A stretch of 11,619 nt of DNA from CF-113 sp035716135 (GTDB lineage Bacteria > Chloroflexota > Ktedonobacteria > Ktedonobacterales > Ktedonobacteraceae): the NCBI GenBank assembly GCA_035716135.1, contig DASTKD010000030.1, positions 1-11,619 of the forward strand, in the 5' to 3' direction. Shown here piece by piece: positions 1-6,386 of the stretch; within the stretch, counting starts at the first letter, position 1, and each line of letters begins with the position of its first letter. The notes under the pieces are model-generated. The model was not told the DNA's origin and made no database searches. It saw only the letters and a list, made by a program, of their open reading frames with translations. Made by a program: the position numbers and the translations under genes.

Positions 1-2655
1 AACAACCCGCGCATCCTTTACGCGGCCTTCTGGGAAGCTCATCGCAACGCCTACACGCTGGTAAGCGGCGGCGAGGAATGCGGCCTCTTCAAATCGACCG
101 ATGGCGGCGATACCTGGAAAGAGATCACGCGCAACGAAGGGTTGCCCAAAGGAATGTTGGGCAAAATCGGTGTGGTCGTCTCGCCCGCTAAATCTGAGCG
201 CGTCTGGGCCATCGTCGATGCTGAGGATGGAGCCATCTTCCGCTCGGACGACGGCGGTGAACATTGGGAGCGCCTGTGCGAAGATCGCAACATTCGCGCC
301 CGCCCCTGGTACTATATGCACATAATCGCTGACCCGCACGATGCCGAAACCATCTGGGCATTGAATGTGCAGGCGTGGAAATCCATCGATGGCGGGCGCA
401 CCTTCAGCGAAGTGCAAATTCCGCATGGCGATCATCACGAACTGTGGATTGATCCGGTCAACCCGCAGCGTATGATCGAGGGCAACGATGGCGGCGCGTG
501 TGTCTCATTCAACGGCGGCGCAAGCTGGTCGAGCATCTACAACCAGCCAACCGCCGAGTTCTATCATGTCACAACCGATAACCAGTTCCCCTACAAGGTC
601 TATGGAGCGCAGCAGGATAATTCCACCCTGTGTGTGCCGGGCCGCACGCACGTCGCGGGCATTACCAACGCGGAAATCTTCGAGGTTGGCGGAGGCGAAA
701 GCGGCTATATCGCCGTGCGTCCAGATGACCCCAATATCATCTACGCCGGCAGCTATGGCGGCTATTTGAGTCGCTACGATCATCGCACGAAACATGAACG
801 CAATATCACCGTCTGGCCCGAAGCCACCACAGGTTGGGGCGCGAAAGACACGAAATATCGCTTCCAGTGGACATCGCCCACGATACTTTCGCCGCATGAC
901 CCCAACGTGCTGTATACCACCGGCAACCACGTCTTTCGCTCGACCGACGAGGGCAGCAGTTGGGAGATGATTAGCCCCGACCTGACGCGCAACGATGTTA
1001 CAAAGCAGGAAGCATCCGGTGGCCCGCCCACGAAGGACAATACGGGCGCGGAGTATTATGATACCATCTTCGCCTTTGCCGAATCGCCTATCACGCGCGG
1101 CCTCTTCTGGGCTGGCTCCGATGATGGCCTGGTGCATATCTCGCGCGATAATGGTCAATCCTGGCAAAACGTCACGCCACCGGACTTGCCGGAATGGGCG
1201 TTAATCAGCATTATCGAGCCTTCGCCGCATGATCCCGCCGTTGCCTACGTCGCAGCCACGCGCTACAAGTGGGACGACTTCCAGCCCTACCTTTATAAAA
1301 CGGGCGATTACGGCGCGACCTGGACGAAGATCACTGATGGCATCGCGGAGAACGACTTCACGCGCGTCATCCGCGAAGACCCCGCCCGACGCGGCCTGCT
1401 TTACGCGGGAACTGAGACGAGTATACTCGTCTCGTTCGACGATGGCGCGAACTGGCAGTCGCTCAAGTTGAACCTGCCGGTTGTGCCGATTCATGACCTG
1501 GTGGTGAAGGATAGCGACCTCGTGGTTGCCACGCATGGTCGTTCGTTCTGGATACTGGACGATATTACTCCACTGCGAGCAGCCAGCCGGGAGATACAGC
1601 AGCTACCGCTCTTCCTTTTCAAGCCGCGTCCAACGGTGCGCTTCATGGTCAATTACGGCTATTCGCGCGCCGCGAAGTCCGGCAATTTCTTCCGCGACAC
1701 CGACAATACACAGCTTGTCTCGCGGCGCGAGCAGCGTCCTGGCGGCATCGTCGTAGAGCGCCCTCTGAACGCGGGACAGAACCCGCCGGGTGGCCTGATC
1801 GTCTACTACACGCTCGCCAGCAAGCCGGAGGGCGAAGTCAAGCTCAGATTCCTTGATATGCAAGGCAACGAAATCAAGAGCTACACCAGCGAGGCCGAAC
1901 GCAAACCACTGGCCGATCCTACCGACGAGGAAGAAGAGGAGGAGAAAGGCGAACCCAACGCGCCCAAAGAGGCCGGGCTGAATCGCTTCATCTGGAATAT
2001 GCGCTATCCCGACCCCAAAAAGGTCGATGGCTATGTTTCATCCGATGGCGCGATGTCCGGTCCCGTCGTGGCTCCCGGTACCTATCAGGTGCAACTGACC
2101 GTTGGCGATCAATCGCTGATCGAACTCTTCGAGGTGCATAAGGACCCGCGTGTAAGCGCCACGCAGGGAGACCTGGATGCCCAGCTTGCCCTGCATCTCA
2201 AGGTGCGCGACAAGCTTTCGGAGACGCACGACGCCATCAACACGCTCAGGAACGTGCGCCAGCAAATCGACGACTGGCAGAAACGCACACAGGATCAACC
2301 GGTCAACGAGGCTTTAACGCGCATCGGCAAGTCCGCTAAGGAGAAGTTGAAGGCCATCGAGGATGAGCTTATCCAGTCGAAGGCCAAAACGCGCCAGGAT
2401 ACCCTCAACCATCCCGCCAAACTCAACGGCAAGCTGGCTTTTCTGGCCGGAGTCATCGCCGGCGCGCAGGCCGCGCCCACAACGCAGACCTACGCCGTTC
2501 TCGACGACATCTCCGCTCGCATCGACGCCCAGTTGCACAAGTTGCAGGAAGTGCTGGACACCGACGTAGCCACGTTCAACTCGCTGTTGCGCGAAAACAA
2601 CGTACCAGGCGTGATTCCGAGCGCGAAGATGAGTGGTAGCAAGAACGGGAAGTGA
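1..2655 (+). CDS. Asp-box (BNR/VPS10-sortilin-like) beta-propeller protein, 5' end missing
   Basis: The frame is open from base 1 to a TGA at 2653-2655, so 884 residues are visible and the start lies outside the window. An internal TTG at 142 would cut off the first visible repeat and is not the start. I count eight Asp-box motifs (S-x-D-x-G-x-x-W/F type) at visible residues 32-39, 82-89, 128-135, 169-176, 314-321, 381-388, 434-441 and 478-485. These are the marks of a sialidase/sortilin-like beta-propeller. The propeller ends near the ATHGRSFWILDD motif (about 510-520), typical of large secreted proteins annotated as 'glycosyl hydrolase' or 'VPS10 domain-containing'. After it come an acidic Glu run (about 643-648), an Ig/FlgD-like segment with APGTYQVQLTV (about 691-701) and a helical, probably coiled-coil C-terminus. 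No catalytic residues can be assigned, so the enzymatic label is uncertain. A binding or scaffold role is equally possible. Any signal peptide would lie outside the window. Confidence 0.85.
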   Translation, partial: NNPRILYAAFWEAHRNAYTLVSGGEECGLFKSTDGGDTWKEITRNEGLPKGMLGKIGVVVSPAKSERVWAIVDAEDGAIFRSDDGGEHWERLCEDRNIRARPWYYMHIIADPHDAETIWALNVQAWKSIDGGRTFSEVQIPHGDHHELWIDPVNPQRMIEGNDGGACVSFNGGASWSSIYNQPTAEFYHVTTDNQFPYKVYGAQQDNSTLCVPGRTHVAGITNAEIFEVGGGESGYIAVRPDDPNIIYAGSYGGYLSRYDHRTKHERNITVWPEATTGWGAKDTKYRFQWTSPTILSPHDPNVLYTTGNHVFRSTDEGSSWEMISPDLTRNDVTKQEASGGPPTKDNTGAEYYDTIFAFAESPITRGLFWAGSDDGLVHISRDNGQSWQNVTPPDLPEWALISIIEPSPHDPAVAYVAATRYKWDDFQPYLYKTGDYGATWTKITDGIAENDFTRVIREDPARRGLLYAGTETSILVSFDDGANWQSLKLNLPVVPIHDLVVKDSDLVVATHGRSFWILDDITPLRAASREIQQLPLFLFKPRPTVRFMVNYGYSRAAKSGNFFRDTDNTQLVSRREQRPGGIVVERPLNAGQNPPGGLIVYYTLASKPEGEVKLRFLDMQGNEIKSYTSEAERKPLADPTDEEEEEEKGEPNAPKEAGLNRFIWNMRYPDPKKVDGYVSSDGAMSGPVVAPGTYQVQLTVGDQSLIELFEVHKDPRVSATQGDLDAQLALHLKVRDKLSETHDAINTLRNVRQQIDDWQKRTQDQPVNEALTRIGKSAKEKLKAIEDELIQSKAKTRQDTLNHPAKLNGKLAFLAGVIAGAQAAPTTQTYAVLDDISARIDAQLHKLQEVLDTDVATFNSLLRENNVPGVIPSAKMSGSKNGK

Positions 2656-2673
2656 CGGGAGGGAACGCGCCCC

Positions 2674-2871
2674 GCGTCCTGTAGGGACAAAGGGCGGATG
2701 TGGGTGCCTTGTGCTTGTCCTCGTTGGGATGTGATTCCGTTGAGGTTTGATGATATGTAGCGGGGGATAAATCGGCAGGATGTGATGAATCCTGGACGAA
2801 TCATGTTGCCACGAGGACAAGCACAAGGCCCCCGCATCCACCCCACCCCGCCCTTTGTCCCTACAGGACGC
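2674..2871. repeat. Inverted-repeat element, MITE-like or large hairpin
   Basis: Two long arms face each other across an 86-nt centre. The left arm (2674-2724) and the right arm (2811-2871) share a perfect outer 24 bp (2674-2697 with 2848-2871) and a perfect inner 18 bp (2707-2724 with 2811-2828). Between them 9 nt match with two mismatches, and the right arm carries 10 extra nt (2838-2847). Weaker complementarity continues inward (tgattc 2732-2737 with gaatca 2798-2803). No coding frame in it is credible, and I see no target-site duplication at the edges. It fills most of the 278-nt gap between the propeller gene and kptA. It could be a non-autonomous mobile repeat, a REP-like hairpin or a very large transcriptional terminator. 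The presence of other genomic copies would decide. Confidence 0.75.
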
Positions 2872-2872
2872 C

Positions 2873-2890
2873 TGGGACGCTTGCGTCCCA
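2873..2890. repeat. Short perfect inverted repeat flanking the larger element
   Basis: TGGGACGC, a TT loop and GCGTCCCA form an 8-bp perfect stem one base beyond the right arm of the large inverted repeat. No T-tract follows, so it is a poor terminator. It may be the outer end of the same element or an independent small palindrome. Confidence 0.55.
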
Positions 2891-2933
2891 AAGCGGGCTT
2901 CCAGACAAGTACCGTAAAAGGGGAAAACCACAT

Positions 2934-3482
2934 ATGAATCATAATCTCGTACAATTGAGCAAAACAATATCTCATGCGCTGCGTCACGCGCCGGAGCAAT
3001 ATGGATTGACGCTGGATAGCGAAGGATGGGTGGAGACGCAAGAACTTCTCGCGGCATTGGGCAAACGGCGCAGTCAATGGCGCAATCTTCGAGAATCAGA
3101 CCTTGACGAGATGATGGCGCAGGCTGAAAAACAGCGTTTTGAAATGCATGACGACAAGATTCGCGCTTACTACGGACATTCTATCGCCGAGAAAGTCGAA
3201 CGTGAACCGGCGCTGCCACCTGCCATCCTTTTTCATGGCACCACGCCTCAATTCTTTGAGAAAATACGCATTGAGGGTTTAAAGCCTATAAAGCGGCAGT
3301 ATGTGCATCTTTCGGCGGAAGAGGAGACGGCCATTGTGGTCGCGCGCCGCAGGACAAATCATCCTGTCGTTTTGCGCATAGCGGCGGGTGAGGCGTATAA
3401 GCAGGGTATTAGCTTCTATTTAGGAAACGAGATGGTGTGGCTTGCTGAGGCTATTCCGGCGCGGTTTATTTCGCAGGGATAA
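2934..3482 (+). CDS. kptA: RNA 2'-phosphotransferase (Tpt1/KptA family)
   Basis: The 182-residue protein matches the KptA/Tpt1 family at full length. Enzymes of this family remove an internal 2'-phosphate from RNA using NAD+, by way of an ADP-ribosylated intermediate, releasing ADP-ribose 1'',2''-cyclic phosphate. Visible motifs are SHALRHAP (R17, H18), a winged-helix-like N-terminal half, IRAYYGHS (R77, H82), LFHGTT (H101), GLKPIKRQYVHLS (about 115-127), an Arg run at 138-140, and PVVLRIAA with a C-terminal NEMVWLAEAIPARFI segment. R17, H18, R77 and one of R138-R140 correspond to the Arg-His-Arg-Arg active site known in the family. The ATG has only a modest Shine-Dalgarno (AGGGG, 2919-2923, 10 nt away). 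No ligase or splicing partner is present, and the physiological substrate in bacteria is generally unclear. Parts of the gene are AT-richer than its neighbours (hand counts of 42-43% GC at 3121-3180 and 3241-3300), which fits acquisition by transfer but does not prove it. Confidence 0.93.
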   Translation: MNHNLVQLSKTISHALRHAPEQYGLTLDSEGWVETQELLAALGKRRSQWRNLRESDLDEMMAQAEKQRFEMHDDKIRAYYGHSIAEKVEREPALPPAILFHGTTPQFFEKIRIEGLKPIKRQYVHLSAEEETAIVVARRRTNHPVVLRIAAGEAYKQGISFYLGNEMVWLAEAIPARFISQG

Positions 3483-3508
3483 AGGTACCGCTCGCCTCAA
3501 AAATTTTC

Positions 3509-3537
3509 TTGAATATTACCCTGGACTGTGATATAAT
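3509..3537 (+). promoter_or_regulatory. Strong sigma-70-type promoter for rpsB
   Basis: The -35 box TTGAAT (3509-3514) and a perfect -10 box TATAAT (3532-3537) are separated by exactly 17 bp. A TGA triplet directly before the -10 gives an extended -10. Transcription should begin near 3543-3546. This is the most convincing promoter in the window and it sits where the core operon should start. Confidence 0.8.
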
Positions 3538-3542
3538 TCGGA

Positions 3543-3766
3543 GCTAGCAATGCTAGCGGAGAACTTTATCCGCGCATGAACAAACATGAAATACACACGC
3601 TCTTTGATCGACAAAAACCCTGGTGTACCTCAAACTGTTTGGGAGCTACTGTGGTTGGGGTTACGTGAAGAACGCGGCGCAATTCGATGCTACACTTCAC
3701 CCATAGCTAAGGGAACCCGTTTGTCGATGTGAAAAGAGCGGAGGATCACAAGGGAGGATCTAGTTT
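3543..3766 (+). promoter_or_regulatory. Structured 5' leader of rpsB (candidate S2 autoregulatory RNA)
   Basis: About 220 nt separate the predicted transcription start from the rpsB start, and several helices can be read. A 5' hairpin is GCTAGC-AAT-GCTAGC (3543-3557). A long closing helix pairs 3599-3604 with 3734-3739 (6 bp) and 3607-3615 with 3720-3728 (9 bp). Inside it are 3618-3621 with 3710-3713, a small hairpin at 3629-3643, AGCTA 3644-3648 with TAGCT 3704-3708, and GTGAAG 3665-3670 with CTTCAC 3695-3700. GGGTT 3658-3662 could pair with AACCC 3714-3718, which would form a pseudoknot with the AGCTA helix. The structure ends 10 nt before the Shine-Dalgarno. In E. coli the rpsB-tsf operon is repressed by S2 through its 5' leader, so a similar role is the natural inference. 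The fold was drawn by eye, without energy calculation or alignment. Confidence 0.55.
3750..3757 (+). promoter_or_regulatory. Shine-Dalgarno fixing a TTG start for rpsB
   Basis: AAGGGAGG lies 9 nt before TTG 3767. The next in-frame ATG (3785) would be 27 nt away and would remove residues MANVIS, which fit the usual S2 N-terminus. The TTG start is therefore preferred. Confidence 0.8.
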
Positions 3767-4642
3767 TTGGCAAACGTTATCTCAATGAAGCAGCTTCTCG
3801 AAGCAGGCGTTCACTTCGGGCATCAGACCCGTCGTTGGAACCCCAAAATGAAGCCGTTCATCTTTATGGATCGCAACGGCATCCACATCATTGACCTGCA
3901 ACAAACGGTCACTCGCCTGAACGAGGCTTACAAGTTCGTCGAACAACTCGCGGCCAGCGGTGGGACTATCCTGTTTGTTGGCACCAAGAAGCAGGCACAG
4001 GAGGCTGTGGCCGAAGAAGCCAAACGCTGTGGCATGTTCTACGTCAACCAGCGTTGGCTCGGCGGTATGCTCACCAACTTCCAGACCATCCAGTCGCGTA
4101 TTCGTTACCTGCGGGACCTGGAAGCGCGGCGCGATCGCGGCGATTTTGAGCGCCTGCCCAAAAAAGAAGTGCAGCATCTACAGGATGATATGGCGCGCCT
4201 GGAGCGCATCCTGGGCGGCATTAAAGATATGCGCCGCCTGCCAAATGCGTTGTTTATCGTTGATACGCGCAAAGAGCGCACCGCCGTTTTAGAGGCGCGT
4301 CGCCTGGACATTCCTATCATCGCGCTGGCCGACACCAACTGCGACCCCGACGAGATGGATTACCCCATTCCGGCCAACGATGACGCCATTCGTGCTGTGC
4401 GCCTGCTGTGTACCAAGATCGCGGATGCCGTCGTTGAAGGACGCCGCGAACTGGAAGCGCGACAGAAAGACACCGAGCCAACCGATGCCGAAATCGCTGC
4501 CGGGCCTGAGCCTGAGATAGCATCAGAGCAGTCGGGAGAGGTCGCTTATTCGACCGATGCGGACGTAGCAACGAGCAACCACGTTGAGGGACCCACACAT
4601 CCCGTGGAACCGGAGCTAGTGCCGGAAGAAGCATCATTATAG
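3767..4642 (+). CDS. rpsB: 30S ribosomal protein S2
   Basis: This is a 291-residue ribosomal protein S2, a late-assembling protein of the small subunit that sits between head and body near S1 and the mRNA exit. Diagnostic stretches are MKQLLEAGVHFGHQTRRWNP (7-26), the RNGIHIIDLQQT region (36-47), FVGTKKQAQEAV (70-81), VNQRWLGGMLTNF (93-105) and the second S2 signature, LFIVDTRKE (162-170) with IPIIALADTNCDPD (182-195). The conserved domain ends near residue 230. After it comes a tail of about 58 residues (233-291), rich in Glu, Asp, Pro and Ala and nearly free of basic residues, making the protein longer than the usual 230-260. The start is TTG. The gene heads the core block, directly downstream of a strong promoter and a structured leader, and is followed by tsf as in most bacteria. 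Confidence 0.98.
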   Translation: MANVISMKQLLEAGVHFGHQTRRWNPKMKPFIFMDRNGIHIIDLQQTVTRLNEAYKFVEQLAASGGTILFVGTKKQAQEAVAEEAKRCGMFYVNQRWLGGMLTNFQTIQSRIRYLRDLEARRDRGDFERLPKKEVQHLQDDMARLERILGGIKDMRRLPNALFIVDTRKERTAVLEARRLDIPIIALADTNCDPDEMDYPIPANDDAIRAVRLLCTKIADAVVEGRRELEARQKDTEPTDAEIAAGPEPEIASEQSGEVAYSTDADVATSNHVEGPTHPVEPELVPEEASL

Positions 4643-4661
4643 GGGGCGGCGCATTGCCCCC
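4642..4661 (+). terminator. GC-rich stem-loop at the rpsB stop codon
   Basis: GGGGGC (4642-4647) pairs with GCCCCC (4656-4661) across an 8-nt loop, starting at the last base of the rpsB stop codon. The bases after it are CTCCCG rather than a T-tract, so it may be a 3'-end protecting or pausing hairpin more than a terminator. Confidence 0.4.
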
Positions 4662-4695
4662 CTCCCGATTCGTTGGGGCAAGCAACAACTGAGAG

Positions 4696-4737
4696 AGCGG
4701 GAGAGAGGGAAGATGTTCCCATCTCCCGCTTCAATTT
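4696..4737 (+). terminator. Stem-loop between rpsB and tsf (terminator or attenuator)
   Basis: AGCGGGAGA (4696-4704) pairs perfectly with TCTCCCGCT (4722-4730). Inside, GGGAA (4707-4711) pairs with TTCCC (4716-4720) around a GATG loop, giving 14 bp with one small internal bulge. A short T-containing tail (TCAATTT, 4731-4737) follows. Its place between S2 and EF-Ts suggests partial termination or mRNA processing that sets the S2:EF-Ts ratio. The weak T-tract makes full termination uncertain. Confidence 0.55.
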
Positions 4738-4804
4738 GTAACCAAAATCATGCGCAAGCATTTTTGTCAAGCACTCAGGTGTATAAATAGGCGGTCAAAA
4801 GCGA

Positions 4805-4834
4805 TTGTGCTTTTCATCCAAACCTGGGTATCAT
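4805..4834 (+). promoter_or_regulatory. Weak candidate promoter before tsf
   Basis: TTGTGC (4805-4810) and TATCAT (4829-4834) are 18 bp apart, 30 nt before the tsf ATG. The -10 matches 5 of 6 consensus bases but the -35 only 3 of 6. It would let tsf be transcribed independently of the upstream hairpins. The rest of the 221-nt rpsB-tsf gap holds the two stem-loops and a TATAAA at 4782-4787 that has no suitable -35 box. Confidence 0.25.
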
Positions 4835-4863
4835 CATATATGAGATTGAGGAGTAAGCAGATC

Positions 4864-5460
4864 ATGGACTATTCTGCCGCAGATGTCAAGAAGTTGCGCG
4901 AAGAGACGGGCGCGGGCTTCGCCGATTGTAAAGCCGCATTGACCGAGACCAAAAGCTGGGGCGACGCGGTCAAGTATCTCGAAGCTCGTAGCGGCCACAA
5001 GGCCGCCAGGATGATGGCAGCGGAGCGTGAAACCAAAGAGGGTGGCGTCTTTTCCTACGTGCATCATAACCACAGGGTGGGCGTATTGTTGGAACTCAAC
5101 TGTAGCACCGACTTTGTGGGGCGTAGCGATACGTTCCGTCACCTGGCTAACGACCTGGCCTTGCAAATCGCCGGTGTCGCCCCCAAATACGTGAACTTCG
5201 AAGACGTGCCTGCTGAAGTTGTCGAAAAGGCTCGTCAGGAAATCCTGGAAGATCCCTCGATGGCGCGGGTTCCAGCAGAGAGGCGCGACGAAGTCATCAA
5301 CGGCAAACTGAAGAAACAACTCAGCGAGCAGGTTTTGATGATGCAGCCCTGGGTCAAGGATGAAGCAGTGATTGTCGGCGACCTCGTGAAAAAGGTCATC
5401 GCCGAAACCGGTGAGAATATTGTGCTGCGGCGCTTCAGCCGTTTCGCGCTGGGCGAGTAA
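4864..5460 (+). CDS. tsf: Translation elongation factor Ts (short form)
   Basis: EF-Ts is the nucleotide exchange factor that releases GDP from EF-Tu. The ATG at 4864 is chosen because GAGGAG (4848-4853) lies 10 nt upstream and the protein then begins MDYSAADVKKLREETGAG, as expected for the UBA-like N-terminal domain. The frame is open further upstream to an ATG at 4750, but that extension is unlike the family. The first signature (LREETGAGFADCKAAL, 11-26) and the second (ELNCSTDFVGR, 77-87, with T82 D83 F84 V85) are both present. In the second signature the usual Glu before TDF is Ser. At 198 residues it is the compact form with one core subdomain, as in Thermus-type EF-Ts, rather than the form of about 280 residues in E. 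coli. It lies between rpsB and pyrH in standard order. Confidence 0.97.
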   Translation: MDYSAADVKKLREETGAGFADCKAALTETKSWGDAVKYLEARSGHKAARMMAAERETKEGGVFSYVHHNHRVGVLLELNCSTDFVGRSDTFRHLANDLALQIAGVAPKYVNFEDVPAEVVEKARQEILEDPSMARVPAERRDEVINGKLKKQLSEQVLMMQPWVKDEAVIVGDLVKKVIAETGENIVLRRFSRFALGE

Positions 5461-5467
5461 TGCACAC

Positions 5468-5499
5468 GGAGACAACCATCGTGGTTGTCTCCATCTTTT
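5468..5499 (+). terminator. Intrinsic terminator-like hairpin between tsf and pyrH
   Basis: GGAGACAACCA (5468-5478) and TGGTTGTCTCC (5482-5492) form a perfect 11-bp stem with a TCG loop, 7 nt after the tsf stop. ATCTTTT follows (5493-5499). This is the best terminator candidate in the window. pyrH starts only 21 nt later without a visible promoter of its own, so leaky termination (attenuation) is more likely than a complete stop. Confidence 0.65.
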
Positions 5500-5520
5500 C
5501 GCATGGGAGAAGCACTATAC

Positions 5521-6288
5521 ATGTCTAAAGAGACATCATCCACAGCAAACCTGGTGTATCAGCGAATCCTGTTAAAGTTGAGTGGCGAGGCGTTATGCCC
5601 GCGCAAAGGCTTTGGCATCGATGCCGCAACGGTGCGACGCATCGCCGGTGAAATCAAACGAGTCCATGATCTGGGCGTCGAAATCGCCATCGTCATCGGT
5701 GGCGGCAATATCTGGCGCGGCGCTGATGCCGCCGCAACGGGCATTGACCGCGCGACCGCCGATTATATGGGTATGCTGGCAACCGTCATGAATGCCCTGG
5801 CGATGCAGGACGCGATGGAAAAGCTGGACATGGTGACACGGGTGCAGACCGCTATCGAGATGCCCCCCGTCGCTGAGCCGTTCATTCGTCGCCGCGCGGT
5901 GCGCCACCTGGAGAAGGGGCGCGTCGTCATCCTGGCGGCGGGCAGCGGCAACCCGTTTTTCACCACCGACACGGCAGCCGCTTTACGCGCTGTTGAACTC
6001 AATGCTCAAGTGTTACTGAAAGCAACCAAAGTGGATGGTGTCTACGACGATGATCCCATGCGGAATGCGAACGCCCGGAAGTTCGAGGAATTGAGCTACA
6101 TGCGCGCTCTCACGATGGATCTGAAAGTCATGGACAGCACCGCGCTTTCGCTGTGCAAGGACAACCTCCTGCCCATTGTGGTGTTCAACCTCAATGAAGC
6201 AGGCGCGTTGGAAGCCATTATGCGCGGCCAGAAGCGCGGCACGCTCGTCCATGATATGGAGGAACCGGAGTGGAGCGTCAGTCGTTAA
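5521..6288 (+). CDS. pyrH: Uridylate (UMP) kinase
   Basis: The 255-residue protein is a bacterial PyrH of the amino-acid-kinase fold. It phosphorylates UMP to UDP with ATP in the cytoplasm, is normally hexameric and is often regulated by GTP and UTP. Motifs seen are ILLKLSGEAL (16-25, phosphate binding), IVIGGGNIWRG (57-67), DYMGMLATVMNALAMQDAM (81-99, typical of UMP kinases), GSGNPFFTTDTAAALRA (141-157) and KATKVDGVYDDDP (168-180), followed by VMDSTALSLC (203-212). ATG 5521 is preferred, with GGGAGA (5505-5510) 10 nt upstream. The frame extends back to a TTG at 5485, but this lies inside the terminator-like hairpin, and an ATG at 5503 has no good ribosome site. It follows tsf and precedes frr, as in many bacteria. 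Confidence 0.97.
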   Translation: MSKETSSTANLVYQRILLKLSGEALCPRKGFGIDAATVRRIAGEIKRVHDLGVEIAIVIGGGNIWRGADAAATGIDRATADYMGMLATVMNALAMQDAMEKLDMVTRVQTAIEMPPVAEPFIRRRAVRHLEKGRVVILAAGSGNPFFTTDTAAALRAVELNAQVLLKATKVDGVYDDDPMRNANARKFEELSYMRALTMDLKVMDSTALSLCKDNLLPIVVFNLNEAGALEAIMRGQKRGTLVHDMEEPEWSVSR

Positions 6289-6300
6289 AACCTTAGAGGA

Positions 6301-6321
6301 TGCCATACCGTTTATATGGTA
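6301..6321. repeat. Short inverted repeat between pyrH and frr
   Basis: TGCCATA (6301-6307) pairs with TATGGTA (6315-6321), 7 bp with one G-U pair, around a 7-nt loop. No T-tract follows. It could be an mRNA hairpin or an operator. TACACT (6320-6325) resembles a -10 box but no -35 box is found. The remainder of the 98-nt gap shows only the frr ribosome site. Confidence 0.35.
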
Positions 6322-6386
6322 CACTCTCGAATGGAAAGACAGGGCGCGCTGCGTTGCGCTAAGGCTAAAACGAAGGGAGCATTGCT

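Noticed and set aside
505..1167. Antisense open frame of 220 codons inside the propeller gene
   Set aside because: No recognisable domain, and the + strand frame has continuous Asp-box repeats. It is a shadow.
2314..3077. Two antisense open frames (247 and 195 codons) over the repeat element and kptA
   Set aside because: They run through the inverted repeat and opposite conserved coding sequence, and their proteins look like low-complexity reverse translations.
3481..3500. GGTACCGC resembling the T-box antiterminator core
   Set aside because: It lies upstream of the rpsB promoter, lacks the rest of the T-box sequence and specifier structure, and is not in the predicted transcript.
4750..4863. 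N-terminal extension of EF-Ts from ATG 4750
   Set aside because: The extension is unlike the family, while ATG 4864 has a good Shine-Dalgarno and starts at the conserved N-terminus.
6293..6325. Promoter before frr (TTAGAG with TATGGT or TACACT)
   Set aside because: The -35 candidate matches only two consensus bases and the -10 candidates four. The inverted repeat explains the sequence as well.
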